Part shown: positions 1 to 5,820 of the stretch, piece after piece | Layout of the letters: every line of letters begins with the position of its first letter | How positions within the stretch are numbered: position 1 is the stretch's first letter | From: Quisquiliibacterium sp. | GTDB taxonomy: Bacteria > Pseudomonadota > Gammaproteobacteria > Burkholderiales > Burkholderiaceae_E | Direction of reading: 5' to 3' | Length of the DNA: 8,383 nt | Assembly: GCA_023257915.1 (NCBI GenBank) | Contig: JALRBB010000221.1 | Span: 1-8,383 of the forward strand | Translations under genes and position numbers: made by a program | Notes under the pieces: model-generated | Told to the model about the DNA's origin: nothing | Database searches by the model: none | Seen by the model: the letters and a program-made list of their open reading frames with translations, nothing else

Positions 1-125
1 CTGCGGCGCGGGCCCGGGAAGTCGCCGCGCAGTGGAGCCCGTGGCGCGCTTACGCGGTCATGCATCTGTGGCGGGCCCAGGCTGGAGCGTCGAAGCGCAA
101 TCGCCCGGCACCGCCCGTCAAATAA
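1..125 (+). CDS. DNA-3-methyladenine glycosylase-like (HhH-GPD/AlkA family), C-terminal end only
   Basis: This is the last 40 codons of a gene that begins left of the window; the reading frame enters at base 3 and stops with TAA at 123-125. The visible peptide includes WSPWRAYAVMHLWR (codons at 33-74), which resembles the conserved C-terminal helix of AlkA-type glycosylases, usually written W-x-P-W-R-s-x-A-x-x-Y-L-W-R. Enzymes of this family excise alkylated purines from DNA as the first step of base excision repair. The catalytic Asp and the helix-hairpin-helix lie outside the window and cannot be checked. The stop lies one base from the stop of the convergent transporter gene, so the two genes meet tail to tail. 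The family call rests on this one motif; a different HhH-GPD glycosylase is possible. The last 15 or so residues are basic and proline-rich and look like a variable tail. Confidence 0.72.
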   Translation, partial: AARAREVAAQWSPWRAYAVMHLWRAQAGASKRNRPAPPVK

Positions 126-126
126 T

Positions 127-1119
127 TCAGGCCTTCGCGACCACCGGCAGTGCCACCGGTTCCGGCGACAGCAGCAGCCCGCTGCGCAAGCCCTTGAGCG
201 TGGCCAGAGACAGTCCGATGATGACGATTGTGGTGATCGCCAGCAACGCAATTCCCAGCGTTCCGGCGGCACCGAGGATCGGAGCGCTGCGCAGCGTCAG
301 CGCACTCAGCGCCGCGAGCGGAAACGAGACCGCCCAGGCCGGCATCGCGAACTCGCCCTTGAGCATCACCGGTAAACGCACGGCGCAGGCTGCCGCAGAT
401 AGGACTGCCAGGCCGAGTGCCGCCGGCAGCAAGGTTTCGGTCATGCCCAGCGAGATCGCCGACAGGCCTCCGACCGCCGGGGGGGCGATCGTGATGAACC
501 AGGTTGGCATCAACCGGTCCGGCAAGGGTTGATGCGCCAGGCGCGCGAGCACCAGTGCAGTTAACACTGGCCAGAAGAACGCGCCGATGCCGAAGAAGAC
601 CCAGGCGATCGCGGTATGTCCGAGCGGCACGCCGGCCAGCGGCACCAGAATATTGCCGACCATCGGGATGTACAGGATCGGAGTGATCGAGGACCAGGCG
701 ACTCGCCCGCCGATCCAGCGCGCCACGATCCAGACGCTGACCGCAAACTGCAAGGCGAGTGCAACGAGCCACACCGGTTCGATCAGGTCGGGCGGCGCGC
801 CATGCAGCAGCGCGGTGGTCGACAGAATCAGGATCGAAATCGGGAACGCGGCAACAAAGCCATGGCGCACTGGATGGGAGAAATCTTCACGCAAGGCGCG
901 CGGATGTCGGCTGATGCGCGCGAGGCTGGCGAGCAGCACCAGCGTGAACACGATGGCTGCGACCAGCAGGCAGGCGAGCGAGATCTGGGTCGCCACGGGG
1001 CCGAGGCGCTCGCCGGCGCGATGCCAGGCCAAGGCTAGGCCCCCCCAGCCCATCGTCGGTGCAAACCATTGCGGCCCGAGGCTGGCCAGGGTCGGAGCAG
1101 GGGATATCGCTGTGCTCAT
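127..1119 (-). CDS. SLAC1/TehA-family (TDT) membrane transporter
   Basis: The 330-residue product is almost entirely hydrophobic, with about ten predicted membrane helices, which is the normal size and layout of the tellurite-resistance/dicarboxylate transporter (TDT) family that includes E. coli TehA and plant SLAC1 anion channels. The N-terminal segment WFAPTMGWGGLALAWHRAG (about residues 18-36) matches the family's typical first helix, and a basic loop with SRHPRALREDFSHP (about 70-83) follows helix 2, as in bacterial members. The family moves small anions, tellurite or C4-dicarboxylates through the inner membrane; the substrate here cannot be read from sequence. The ATG at 1119 places about 17 residues before the first helix; I see no good Shine-Dalgarno sequence before it. 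It lies 47 bp downstream of the GDT1-family gene on the same strand and may be co-transcribed with it. Function is inferred from family only. Confidence 0.88.
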   Translation of the reverse strand: MSTAISPAPTLASLGPQWFAPTMGWGGLALAWHRAGERLGPVATQISLACLLVAAIVFTLVLLASLARISRHPRALREDFSHPVRHGFVAAFPISILILSTTALLHGAPPDLIEPVWLVALALQFAVSVWIVARWIGGRVAWSSITPILYIPMVGNILVPLAGVPLGHTAIAWVFFGIGAFFWPVLTALVLARLAHQPLPDRLMPTWFITIAPPAVGGLSAISLGMTETLLPAALGLAVLSAAACAVRLPVMLKGEFAMPAWAVSFPLAALSALTLRSAPILGAAGTLGIALLAITTIVIIGLSLATLKGLRSGLLLSPEPVALPVVAKA

Positions 1120-1166
1120 TGGATCAGAGGGCTCGAAATTTAAAGGGCTTGCAAGAATATTGTTTG

Positions 1167-1745
1167 TCAGGCGGTCGGCATGCTGCCACCCAGAATCACC
1201 CAGATTCCGAGCAGCGCGAACAGCGCCGCCACCAACACGTGGATCGCACGAACCGGAAGCTTGTGGGCGATTCGCTCGCCGATGAATACCGCCGGCGCAT
1301 TGGCCAGCATCATGCCGATTGTGGTGCCGGCCACGACAGCTACGATGTCATCGAAGCGCGCCGCCAGTGCGACGGTCGCGACCTGCGTCTTGTCGCCCAT
1401 CTCGACGACAAAGAACGCGACCGTGGTGGCGACGAACACGCCCCAGCGCGGCGTAGGATCCGGTGCCTGGTCTTGCTCGAACTTGTCTGGAATCAGCGCC
1501 CAGCCCGCCATCGCCAGAAACGACGCCCCCAGCAACCAGCGCAGGGTCTGCGGCGATAGCGTGGCGACGATCATCGAACCCAGGGCGCCGGCGAGCGCAT
1601 GATTGAGCAGTGTTGCCACCAAGATGCCGAGCACAATCGGCAAGGGCTTGCGGTATCGGGCCGCGAGCACGAAGGCCAACAATTGCGTCTTGTCGCCGAT
1701 TTCGGCGAGCGCGACGATTCCGGTGGAAACCAGCCAGGCCTGCAT
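1167..1745 (-). CDS. GDT1/UPF0016 (TMEM165) family protein, probable Mn2+ exporter
   Basis: This 192-residue membrane protein is built from two homologous halves. Each carries the family signature E-x-G-D-K-T: EIGDKTQ at residues 15-21 and EMGDKTQ at 115-121. In GDT1/TMEM165 proteins these acidic motifs form the cation site. Bacterial members such as MneA of Vibrio export Mn2+, and eukaryotic ones move Mn2+ or Ca2+. About six membrane helices are visible, with a hydrophilic central loop (about 90-104, rich in D, P, Q and K) between the halves. The frame also opens with TTG at 1748, but the ATG at 1745 gives the usual bacterial N-terminus (M-x-A-x-L-V-S-T-G) and is preferred. No clear ribosome site precedes it. 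The gene faces away from the H-NS-family gene across a long spacer. I looked for the Mn-sensing yybP-ykoY leader upstream and did not see one. Metal specificity is inferred from family. Confidence 0.9.
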   Translation of the reverse strand: MQAWLVSTGIVALAEIGDKTQLLAFVLAARYRKPLPIVLGILVATLLNHALAGALGSMIVATLSPQTLRWLLGASFLAMAGWALIPDKFEQDQAPDPTPRWGVFVATTVAFFVVEMGDKTQVATVALAARFDDIVAVVAGTTIGMMLANAPAVFIGERIAHKLPVRAIHVLVAALFALLGIWVILGGSMPTA

Positions 1746-1885
1746 CAAGGGTGTGTCGTAGCGCTGCCCGGCGCAAGGATCGCGGCGGGCGCGAAGCAGC
1801 TCGGGGTGGGGCGCGGTTGATCAGTCAGAAGAGGATGACAGTGTATCCGACCGCAGGTCAGGGGTCGGTGCGAGATGGCAGCGCG

Positions 1886-1909
1886 ATTCGAACTTCGAAG
1901 GTTTCGAAT
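1886..1909. repeat. 24-bp nested palindrome built on TTCGAA
   Basis: Three copies of the palindrome TTCGAA sit at 1887-1892, 1894-1899 and 1903-1908. The outer arms, ATTCGAA (1886-1892) and TTCGAAT (1903-1909), are exact reverse complements, and the middle copy lies almost at the centre of the dyad. It sits at the border between GC-rich and AT-rich DNA, between divergent genes, as an operator for a dimeric regulator might. The symmetry is seen directly; the operator role is inferred. Confidence 0.5.
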
Positions 1910-1948
1910 TTGCGAGTTCCAATCAATTCATCAAACCCTGCGACTTGT

Positions 1949-1968
1949 TTGTTACAGATTTGCAACAA
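1949..1968. repeat. 20-bp imperfect dyad, TTGTT/AACAA
   Basis: The arms TTGTTACAGA and TTTGCAACAA are reverse complements at eight of ten positions. One more pair would be G-U if transcribed, and one position is mismatched; the two half-sites abut with no spacer. The dyad lies just upstream of the distal candidate promoter for the H-NS-family gene, where an activator or repressor could bind. The symmetry is direct observation; a regulatory role is inference. Confidence 0.45.
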
Positions 1969-1976
1969 TTACCTGC

Positions 1977-2006
1977 TTGATAAGCTAGAGGTTTATTTGA
2001 TTAAAT
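1977..2006 (+). promoter_or_regulatory. Candidate distal sigma-70 promoter for the H-NS-family gene
   Basis: A -35-like TTGATA at 1977-1982 is followed after 18 bp by TTAAAT at 2001-2006. The -35 box is a good match. The -10 box lacks the important A at position 2, so the call is weak. Transcription from here would give a leader of roughly 165 bases that contains the 2070-2100 dyad. Confidence 0.28.
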
Positions 2007-2069
2007 AGCGTCTCGCACGACACACAACAAGCTCGTCAGGTTTCGGCGATCGTCTATTCGTGCCGACCA

Positions 2070-2100
2070 GCCAAATAGTTTTAGGACTAAAGGTTTTGGC
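2070..2100. repeat. 31-bp nested inverted repeat in the H-NS gene leader region
   Basis: Outer arms GCCAAA (2070-2075) and TTTGGC (2095-2100) and inner arms TTTAG (2080-2084) and CTAAA (2087-2091) share one centre, giving 11 exact pairs with short unequal spacers (4 and 3 bases). If transcribed it would fold into a hairpin with a four-base loop. The right outer arm can also pair with the bases just after it: TTGG (2096-2099) with CCAA (2103-2106). The two folds exclude each other. There is no T-tract, so it is not a standard terminator. Confidence 0.5.
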
Positions 2101-2118
2101 GTCCAAGGCGGGTCACTG

Positions 2119-2148
2119 TTGTTCAACGCGAGTCTTAATTCATTTAAT
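2119..2148 (+). promoter_or_regulatory. Candidate proximal promoter for the H-NS-family gene
   Basis: TTGTTC at 2119-2124 and TTTAAT at 2143-2148 are 18 bp apart. The -10 box differs from TATAAT at position 2 only, and initiation near 2155 would leave a leader of about 25 bases. The same AT-rich stretch carries TTAATTC twice (2135-2141 and 2144-2150), repeated every 9 bp, the kind of tract H-NS proteins bind. Its rank against the distal candidate is not decidable by eye. Confidence 0.3.
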
Positions 2149-2152
2149 TCTT

Positions 2153-2168
2153 ACCCTCCAGGGTTTTT
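2153..2168 (+). promoter_or_regulatory. Small hairpin with T-run just before the H-NS start
   Basis: ACCC (2153-2156) can pair with GGGT (2161-2164) around a four-base loop, and a T5 run (2164-2168) follows. The stem lies 10 bases before the ATG and ties up the only purine-rich AGGG nearby. It might act in attenuation or translation control, but a 4-bp stem is marginal. Confidence 0.25.
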
Positions 2169-2178
2169 GGATATCCAT

Positions 2179-2463
2179 ATGAGCACATTACAAGACCTCA
2201 TCGCCCAGCGCGAGGCTCTCGATAAACAGATTGCCGAGACTAAGAAAGCGGCGCGTAGCGATGCGATCAAGCGCTGCAAGGAATTGGCTGAGGCCTATGG
2301 TTTAAAGGCGGAAGATATTTTCAGCACAGTCCGCAAGGCACGCACCACTGGCAAGGTTCCGCCGAAATATCGCGACCCAGCGACCGGAAAGACCTGGACC
2401 GGTCGTGGCGTTGAGCCCGCCTGGATCAAGGGCAAGGATCGCCAGCGTTTCCTGATCGCCTGA
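2179..2463 (+). CDS. H-NS family nucleoid-associated DNA-binding protein (compact form)
   Basis: The 94-residue product has the two-part plan of H-NS proteins. A charged N-terminal helical region (residues 1 to about 45, with LIAQREALDKQIAETKKAARSD) serves for dimerisation. After a short basic linker (RKARTTGKVPPK), the C-terminal DNA-binding domain contains YRDPATGKTWTGRGVEPAWI. The TGRG-x-x-P-x-W element is the family's AT-hook-like minor-groove motif, in the form common in betaproteobacteria. Such proteins bind AT-rich DNA, bridge it and silence transcription, often of acquired genes. The frame extends upstream to a TTG at 2119, but the ATG at 2179 gives the canonical start M-S-T-L-Q-D-L-I; a weak GGA at 2169-2171 is the only ribosome-site candidate. 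The AT-rich upstream DNA suggests autoregulation (inferred). Nothing nearby looks like an acquired island, so it may be a core or a dispersed paralogue. Confidence 0.93.
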   Translation: MSTLQDLIAQREALDKQIAETKKAARSDAIKRCKELAEAYGLKAEDIFSTVRKARTTGKVPPKYRDPATGKTWTGRGVEPAWIKGKDRQRFLIA

Positions 2464-2476
2464 GTTTTCTCCCTCT

Positions 2477-2519
2477 GGAACGCATTCCGCGGGGAGCATC
2501 AAGGTTCTCGCGGAGTTCC
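2477..2519 (+). terminator. Possible terminator after the H-NS-family gene
   Basis: GGAAC (2477-2481) pairs with GTTCC (2515-2519), and CCGCG (2487-2491) with CGCGG (2509-2513), giving a two-part stem with an internal loop; only GTTTCT follows, so the T-tract is poor. The hairpin lies 14 bases after the stop and upstream of the hydrolase gene. It may terminate or merely attenuate the transcript. Confidence 0.35.
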
Positions 2520-2553
2520 GTTTCTCCCGCGCCTGATCTGTCATCATCGCGCA

Positions 2554-3486
2554 ATGGCTGATGACCCGATCATTCCCGGCGCGAGTCCGACTCCCGAACG
2601 CCTGACAATTTCAACGTCACGGCTCGATATTGAATATTTTCGCTGGGGAAACCCGGCGCACCGTCCGATCCTGCTGTTGCATGGCTGGCCGGACTGCGCG
2701 CTGACCTGGGGTTTTGTCGCCTCGGCGCTGGTCGCTGATGGCTGGTGTCCGATCGCGCCATCACTGCGCGGTTTTGGTGGCACCAAGTTTAAATCGTCGG
2801 ATATTGCGCGCAGCGGTCAATTGTCAGCCTTGGCGCAGGACGCCATCGACTTTCTTGATGCCTTGAATATCCATGCTCCGCTTCCGGTCATCGGACATGA
2901 TTGGGGCGCGCGAGCCACCTATATCCTGTCCTGCCTTTGGCCCGAGCGCGTGCGAGCCGGTATTGCACTGTCGGTTGGCTGGGGAACCAATCGGGCTGAT
3001 CAACCCATATCGATCAGTCAGGCCAGCCGGTATTGGTATCACTGGTTCATGCATACCCGGCGGGGGCGTGAGATGGTTGCGACGCAGCGGCGGGCCTTGA
3101 CTGAATTTCTTTGGCGCCAATGGTCTCCGCGCTGGCGTTTCGAAGCCGCCGAGTTCGAGGCGACCGCGGTGTTTTTTGACAATCCGGACTGGGCCGATGT
3201 GACGTTGCATTCGTATACCCATCGCTGGGCGGGTGCTCCGGGCGATCCGGCCTACGACGCGCTGGAGGCGCGGCTGGCCAGTCCAGAGCGAATTTCTGTG
3301 CCCACGCTGATGCTGCACGGCGACGACGACCAGGTCTCTGAGCCTGGCAGTTCGGAGAACCGGGACTCTCTTTTTTCCGGCCCTTATCAGCGGGAACTGA
3401 TCGTCGGCAGCGGACACTTTCCGCAGCGCGAGCACCCGCAACAGGTGATCGCGCAGGTCAGGCGATTCCTGGCCACGCACGCCTAG
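2554..3486 (+). CDS. Alpha/beta hydrolase, epoxide-hydrolase-like
   Basis: The 310-residue protein shows a complete alpha/beta-hydrolase active site. HGWPD at residues 43-47 is the oxyanion-hole loop in the HG-x-P form typical of epoxide hydrolases. GHDWGA (114-119) is the nucleophile elbow, with Asp116 as nucleophile as in epoxide hydrolases and haloalkane dehalogenases, not the Ser of esterases. HGDDD (255-259) supplies the acid, most likely Asp259, and GSGHFPQ supplies His288. The cap region (about 145-230) is rich in Tyr and Trp; Tyr160 or Tyr162 and Tyr221 (in SYTHRW) are candidates for the tyrosines that hold the epoxide oxygen. No signal peptide is visible, so it should be cytoplasmic. 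The ATG at 2554 has no recognisable ribosome site, but no better start precedes the first strand. An MFS transporter starts 19 bp after its stop, suggesting one transcript. The substrate is unknown. Confidence 0.88.
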   Translation: MADDPIIPGASPTPERLTISTSRLDIEYFRWGNPAHRPILLLHGWPDCALTWGFVASALVADGWCPIAPSLRGFGGTKFKSSDIARSGQLSALAQDAIDFLDALNIHAPLPVIGHDWGARATYILSCLWPERVRAGIALSVGWGTNRADQPISISQASRYWYHWFMHTRRGREMVATQRRALTEFLWRQWSPRWRFEAAEFEATAVFFDNPDWADVTLHSYTHRWAGAPGDPAYDALEARLASPERISVPTLMLHGDDDQVSEPGSSENRDSLFSGPYQRELIVGSGHFPQREHPQQVIAQVRRFLATHA

Positions 3487-3505
3487 AGCGACGGGCCGGG
3501 TCGCA

Positions 3506-4720
3506 GTGCAGTCTGGCAACGTCGAGCGACGCGGTACGCAGGGCCGCGTGCTGGCCTGGATGTGCGCGGTCATCTTCATCAACCAGCTCGGTTTCGGCGC
3601 GATCATTCCGGTCCTGCCCTTGTACGCAAGTTCGTTCGAGGTGTCGGTTTCGGCGATCGGCGCGACCATCGCGGTATTCGGCGGTGCGCGGATGCTGTCG
3701 GCGATGCCCTCGGGGCGTGTCTCGGACCATATCGGCAGGCGCCCCACCCTGGCTTTCGGTGGTCTGGTCGCGGTAGCCGGCAATCTGTGGTCCGGTTACT
3801 CGGACTCCTTCATCGAGTTCCTGCTCGCGCGCTTTGTGGCCGGCATCGGCTCGGGCATCGTGATCACGATCGGTGGCGTGATCCTGGCCGATATCAGCAC
3901 GCCGGAGCGTCGTGGCCGGATGATGGCGCTCTACCAGGGCTCGTTTTTGTTTGCGGTCGGCGTCGGTCCGCTGCCGGGCGGCCTGCTCGCCGAGCATTTC
4001 AGCTTGTCCACACCCTTCATCGCCAATGCCTTCGCGTCGCTGGTCGTTGGTCTGATCGCCTGGTTCGCGGTGCCCGAGACCCGGACGATGTCCGCAGCCC
4101 ACGACGAAGAGACGTCGCAGCGCCTGCAATTTGCCGCGCAGATTCGGCTGATGATGAGCAAGGTCGGTTTCATGCTGGTCTGCCTGATCGGATTCACCCA
4201 TGCATTCGTGCGCACCGGCGGATTGTTCAATGTGGTTCCGCTGGTCGCCTCGACCCGCATGGCGCTCGGTGCCGGACAGATCGGCAGCGGCTTTGCGCTC
4301 GGAAGCCTGCTGGGTCTGCTCGCCACTTATCCGGCCGGGATGATTGCGGATCGCTATGGCCGCAAGCCGCTGATCGTTTGCGCCGCGATGATGACCGGAG
4401 TCTCGTTCCTCGGGTTCTGGCTGGCTGGCGACTACCTCGGGTTTCTGATTGCCTGCTCGGTCTGGGGCATTGCCGCGGCTGTGACCGGCGCTGCGCCGTC
4501 GGCCTACGCGGCCGACAACGCACCGATGGGCATGAACGCGGCAGCAATGAGTACTTATCGGGCGCTGACCGATGCGGGCTACGTGGTCGGACCGCTGGCG
4601 CTCGGCTTGATGGGGGATCTGGCCGGCGCCGGGCCGACGCTGGTGTTCTGTGCCGCAGCGATCTTCGTCATGGCGGTCGCATTCTGGCGCTACGCCCCGG
4701 AGAGCTATCGACGAGGCTAA
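3506..4720 (+). CDS. MFS transporter, DHA1-type (12-helix efflux permease)
   Basis: The 404-residue protein has the length and hydrophobic pattern of a 12-helix major facilitator. The motif-A loop between helices 2 and 3 is GRVSDHIGRRP (residues 70-80). Its repeat between helices 8 and 9 is DRYGRKP (282-288), marking the two six-helix halves. The first helix contains the N-Q-L-G-F-G-x-x-I-P-V-L-P-x-Y-A run common in drug:H+ antiporters of the DHA1 group, and a hydrophilic central loop (about 193-215) separates the halves. These proteins use the proton gradient to move small molecules, usually outward. The chosen start is the GTG at 3506, which leaves an 18-residue N-terminal tail before the first helix; the ATG at 3560 would cut into the helix. 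It follows the hydrolase gene by 19 bp and converges with the EamA-type permease gene. The substrate cannot be inferred. Confidence 0.9.
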   Translation: MQSGNVERRGTQGRVLAWMCAVIFINQLGFGAIIPVLPLYASSFEVSVSAIGATIAVFGGARMLSAMPSGRVSDHIGRRPTLAFGGLVAVAGNLWSGYSDSFIEFLLARFVAGIGSGIVITIGGVILADISTPERRGRMMALYQGSFLFAVGVGPLPGGLLAEHFSLSTPFIANAFASLVVGLIAWFAVPETRTMSAAHDEETSQRLQFAAQIRLMMSKVGFMLVCLIGFTHAFVRTGGLFNVVPLVASTRMALGAGQIGSGFALGSLLGLLATYPAGMIADRYGRKPLIVCAAMMTGVSFLGFWLAGDYLGFLIACSVWGIAAAVTGAAPSAYAADNAPMGMNAAAMSTYRALTDAGYVVGPLALGLMGDLAGAGPTLVFCAAAIFVMAVAFWRYAPESYRRG

Positions 4721-4738
4721 AGTGCGTCGGCCAGCGGC

Positions 4739-5698
4739 TTAGTCGACCAGCGGCGGCGTCTCGCGCACCGGGCGTCCCGGCCGACCGGCGAACTGCGCCA
4801 GCGCAACACCCGCCAGCGTGATCGCGGCACCGGTCAGCTTGATGGTCGTGAATCGCTCGTCGCTCGTCAGCCAGGCGACCGCACCAGCGACCGGCGGCAT
4901 CAGATACATCAGCGGTGCCGACCGGGCGACGCCGCGCACCGCGTTGACCCAACCCCAGACCAGCCAGCCGATGAAGGCCGACACCAGCGAGGCCCACAGC
5001 ATCCCGAACCAGACCGACGCGGGCAGCATGCGCCAATCGACCTGTAGCGCGGCAGGCGTAGACAGCAGCACCAGTGGCGCGCTGCCCAGCAAGGTGGCCC
5101 AGGCCATCACCGGCAGCGAACCCAGGCGCACGATCAACGGCTTGGTCGCAACTGTGTAATACGCGAAGAAGCTGGACGCGACCAGCAGCACCAGGTCGCC
5201 GGCGCCGGCTGCCCAGCGGCCGGCAAAGATCTTGTCCGAGAGGAACACGACAACGCCGGCGCAGGACACCGCGACTCCGAGCACCTGGTCGCGGGTCAGT
5301 ACCTCGATGCGCTGCCAGCGCAGGATCAGCAGCGTGAAGATCGGTCCGCAAGCCAGAATCAGCGAACTCGAAAACGCGGTCGACCAGTGGATGCCATAGG
5401 TCACCATGCCGACATGCACCGTGTGGCCGATCAGCCCAAGCCGGGCCAGCGCCCAGAAGTCGTCCCGGCTGATCCGGGGAAGGCGTCCGCCACCCAGCCC
5501 GAGAAGCAGCAGCAGCGCGCAGGTGGGCATCACCAGGTAGCGGGCAAACAGGAAGCCGCCAGGAGACATGGCGGTAAACACATACTTCTGGACGCTGAAG
5601 TTCGCGCCCCAGACGACGATCATCGCCAGTCCGGCGGCAAGTGCTTGTTTTTGCAGGGTCAGTTCGGCGTTTGTGGGCAAAGTCGAGGGTGCATTCAT
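4739..5698 (-). CDS. EamA/DMT-superfamily permease
   Basis: The 319-residue protein consists of two EamA domains (roughly residues 20-155 and 167-302) with about ten membrane helices in all, the standard layout of the drug/metabolite transporter 10-TMS group. Family marks are the N-terminal I-V-V-W-G-A-N-F segment (27-34), the helix-rich repeat after residue 165 and the L-M-Y-L-x-P-P-V-A motif near residue 265, where EamA proteins usually carry a conserved Pro in the helix before last. Members export amino acids, nucleosides, drugs or other metabolites; the substrate here is unknown. The ATG at 5698 leaves a hydrophilic lead of about 18 residues. No strong ribosome site precedes it. Its stop is 18 bp from the stop of the convergent MFS gene, with no obvious terminator between. 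It diverges from the acyl-CoA dehydrogenase operon, so shared control is possible. Confidence 0.9.
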   Translation of the reverse strand: MNAPSTLPTNAELTLQKQALAAGLAMIVVWGANFSVQKYVFTAMSPGGFLFARYLVMPTCALLLLLGLGGGRLPRISRDDFWALARLGLIGHTVHVGMVTYGIHWSTAFSSSLILACGPIFTLLILRWQRIEVLTRDQVLGVAVSCAGVVVFLSDKIFAGRWAAGAGDLVLLVASSFFAYYTVATKPLIVRLGSLPVMAWATLLGSAPLVLLSTPAALQVDWRMLPASVWFGMLWASLVSAFIGWLVWGWVNAVRGVARSAPLMYLMPPVAGAVAWLTSDERFTTIKLTGAAITLAGVALAQFAGRPGRPVRETPPLVD

Positions 5699-5742
5699 CG
5701 TCCAATGCTATCGCGCATCCGGATCGTCCATAATTCTGCGGC

Positions 5743-5765
5743 CGCATGCTGACTTGGACGCATGC
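5743..5765. repeat. Repeated CGCATGC in the divergent spacer
   Basis: CGCATGC occurs at 5743-5749 and 5759-5765, with starts 16 bp apart. Because GCATGC is itself a palindrome, the pair also forms an inverted repeat. It lies between the divergent permease and acyl-CoA dehydrogenase genes, about 60-80 bp before the dehydrogenase start, a plausible operator position. A CATAAT at 5729-5734 could be a -10 box, but I found no convincing -35. Confidence 0.3.
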
Positions 5766-5808
5766 ACGGAACCAGTCATCGGCAAAACATGCCGACGGCG
5801 ACCGATAC

Positions 5809-5813
5809 GGAGA
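5809..5813 (+). promoter_or_regulatory. Shine-Dalgarno GGAGA for the acyl-CoA dehydrogenase
   Basis: GGAGA ends 7 bases before the ATG at 5821. This fixes the start there, although the frame stays open upstream to 5746. It is the clearest ribosome-binding site in the window. Confidence 0.75.
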
Positions 5814-5820
5814 AACAACG

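Larger units (their letters stand above)
1746..2178. other. 433-bp divergent spacer, AT-rich core, no gene
   Basis: No credible coding sequence lies here. The part next to the GDT1-family gene (about 1749-1880) is GC-rich like the flanking genes. The stretch 1911-2010 contains only 37 G or C in 100 bases by direct count, and 2011-2110 contains 52. The AT-rich core holds candidate promoters for the H-NS-family gene and three separate dyad symmetries (1886-1909, 1949-1968, 2070-2100), listed individually. Low GC in front of hns-type genes is commonly linked to autoregulation by H-NS binding; that link is inferred here. Confidence 0.75.

Noticed and set aside
1749..1900. Possible Mn-sensing yybP-ykoY riboswitch before the GDT1-family gene
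   Set aside because: I could not find the conserved paired loops of that riboswitch on the minus strand upstream of the start.
1884..1909. T-loop-like GTTCGAATC on the minus strand, suggesting a tRNA gene or its remnant
   Set aside because: The flanking bases do not form a T-stem, and no acceptor, D or anticodon arm can be assembled around it; the TTCGAA palindrome explains the string.
1610..2008. 132-codon plus-strand open frame running into the AT-rich spacer
   Set aside because: Its first part is antisense to the GDT1-family gene and its tail has no conserved pattern or ribosome site.
2119..2178. TTG start adding 20 residues to the H-NS-family protein
   Set aside because: The extension is unlike H-NS N-termini, and the ATG at 2179 gives the expected start of the dimerisation helix.
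3562..4821. Long plus-strand open frame (419 codons) overlapping the MFS gene
   Set aside because: It is a GC-driven shadow: rich in R, G and S, with no domain pattern, while the overlapping frame encodes a clean 12-helix transporter.
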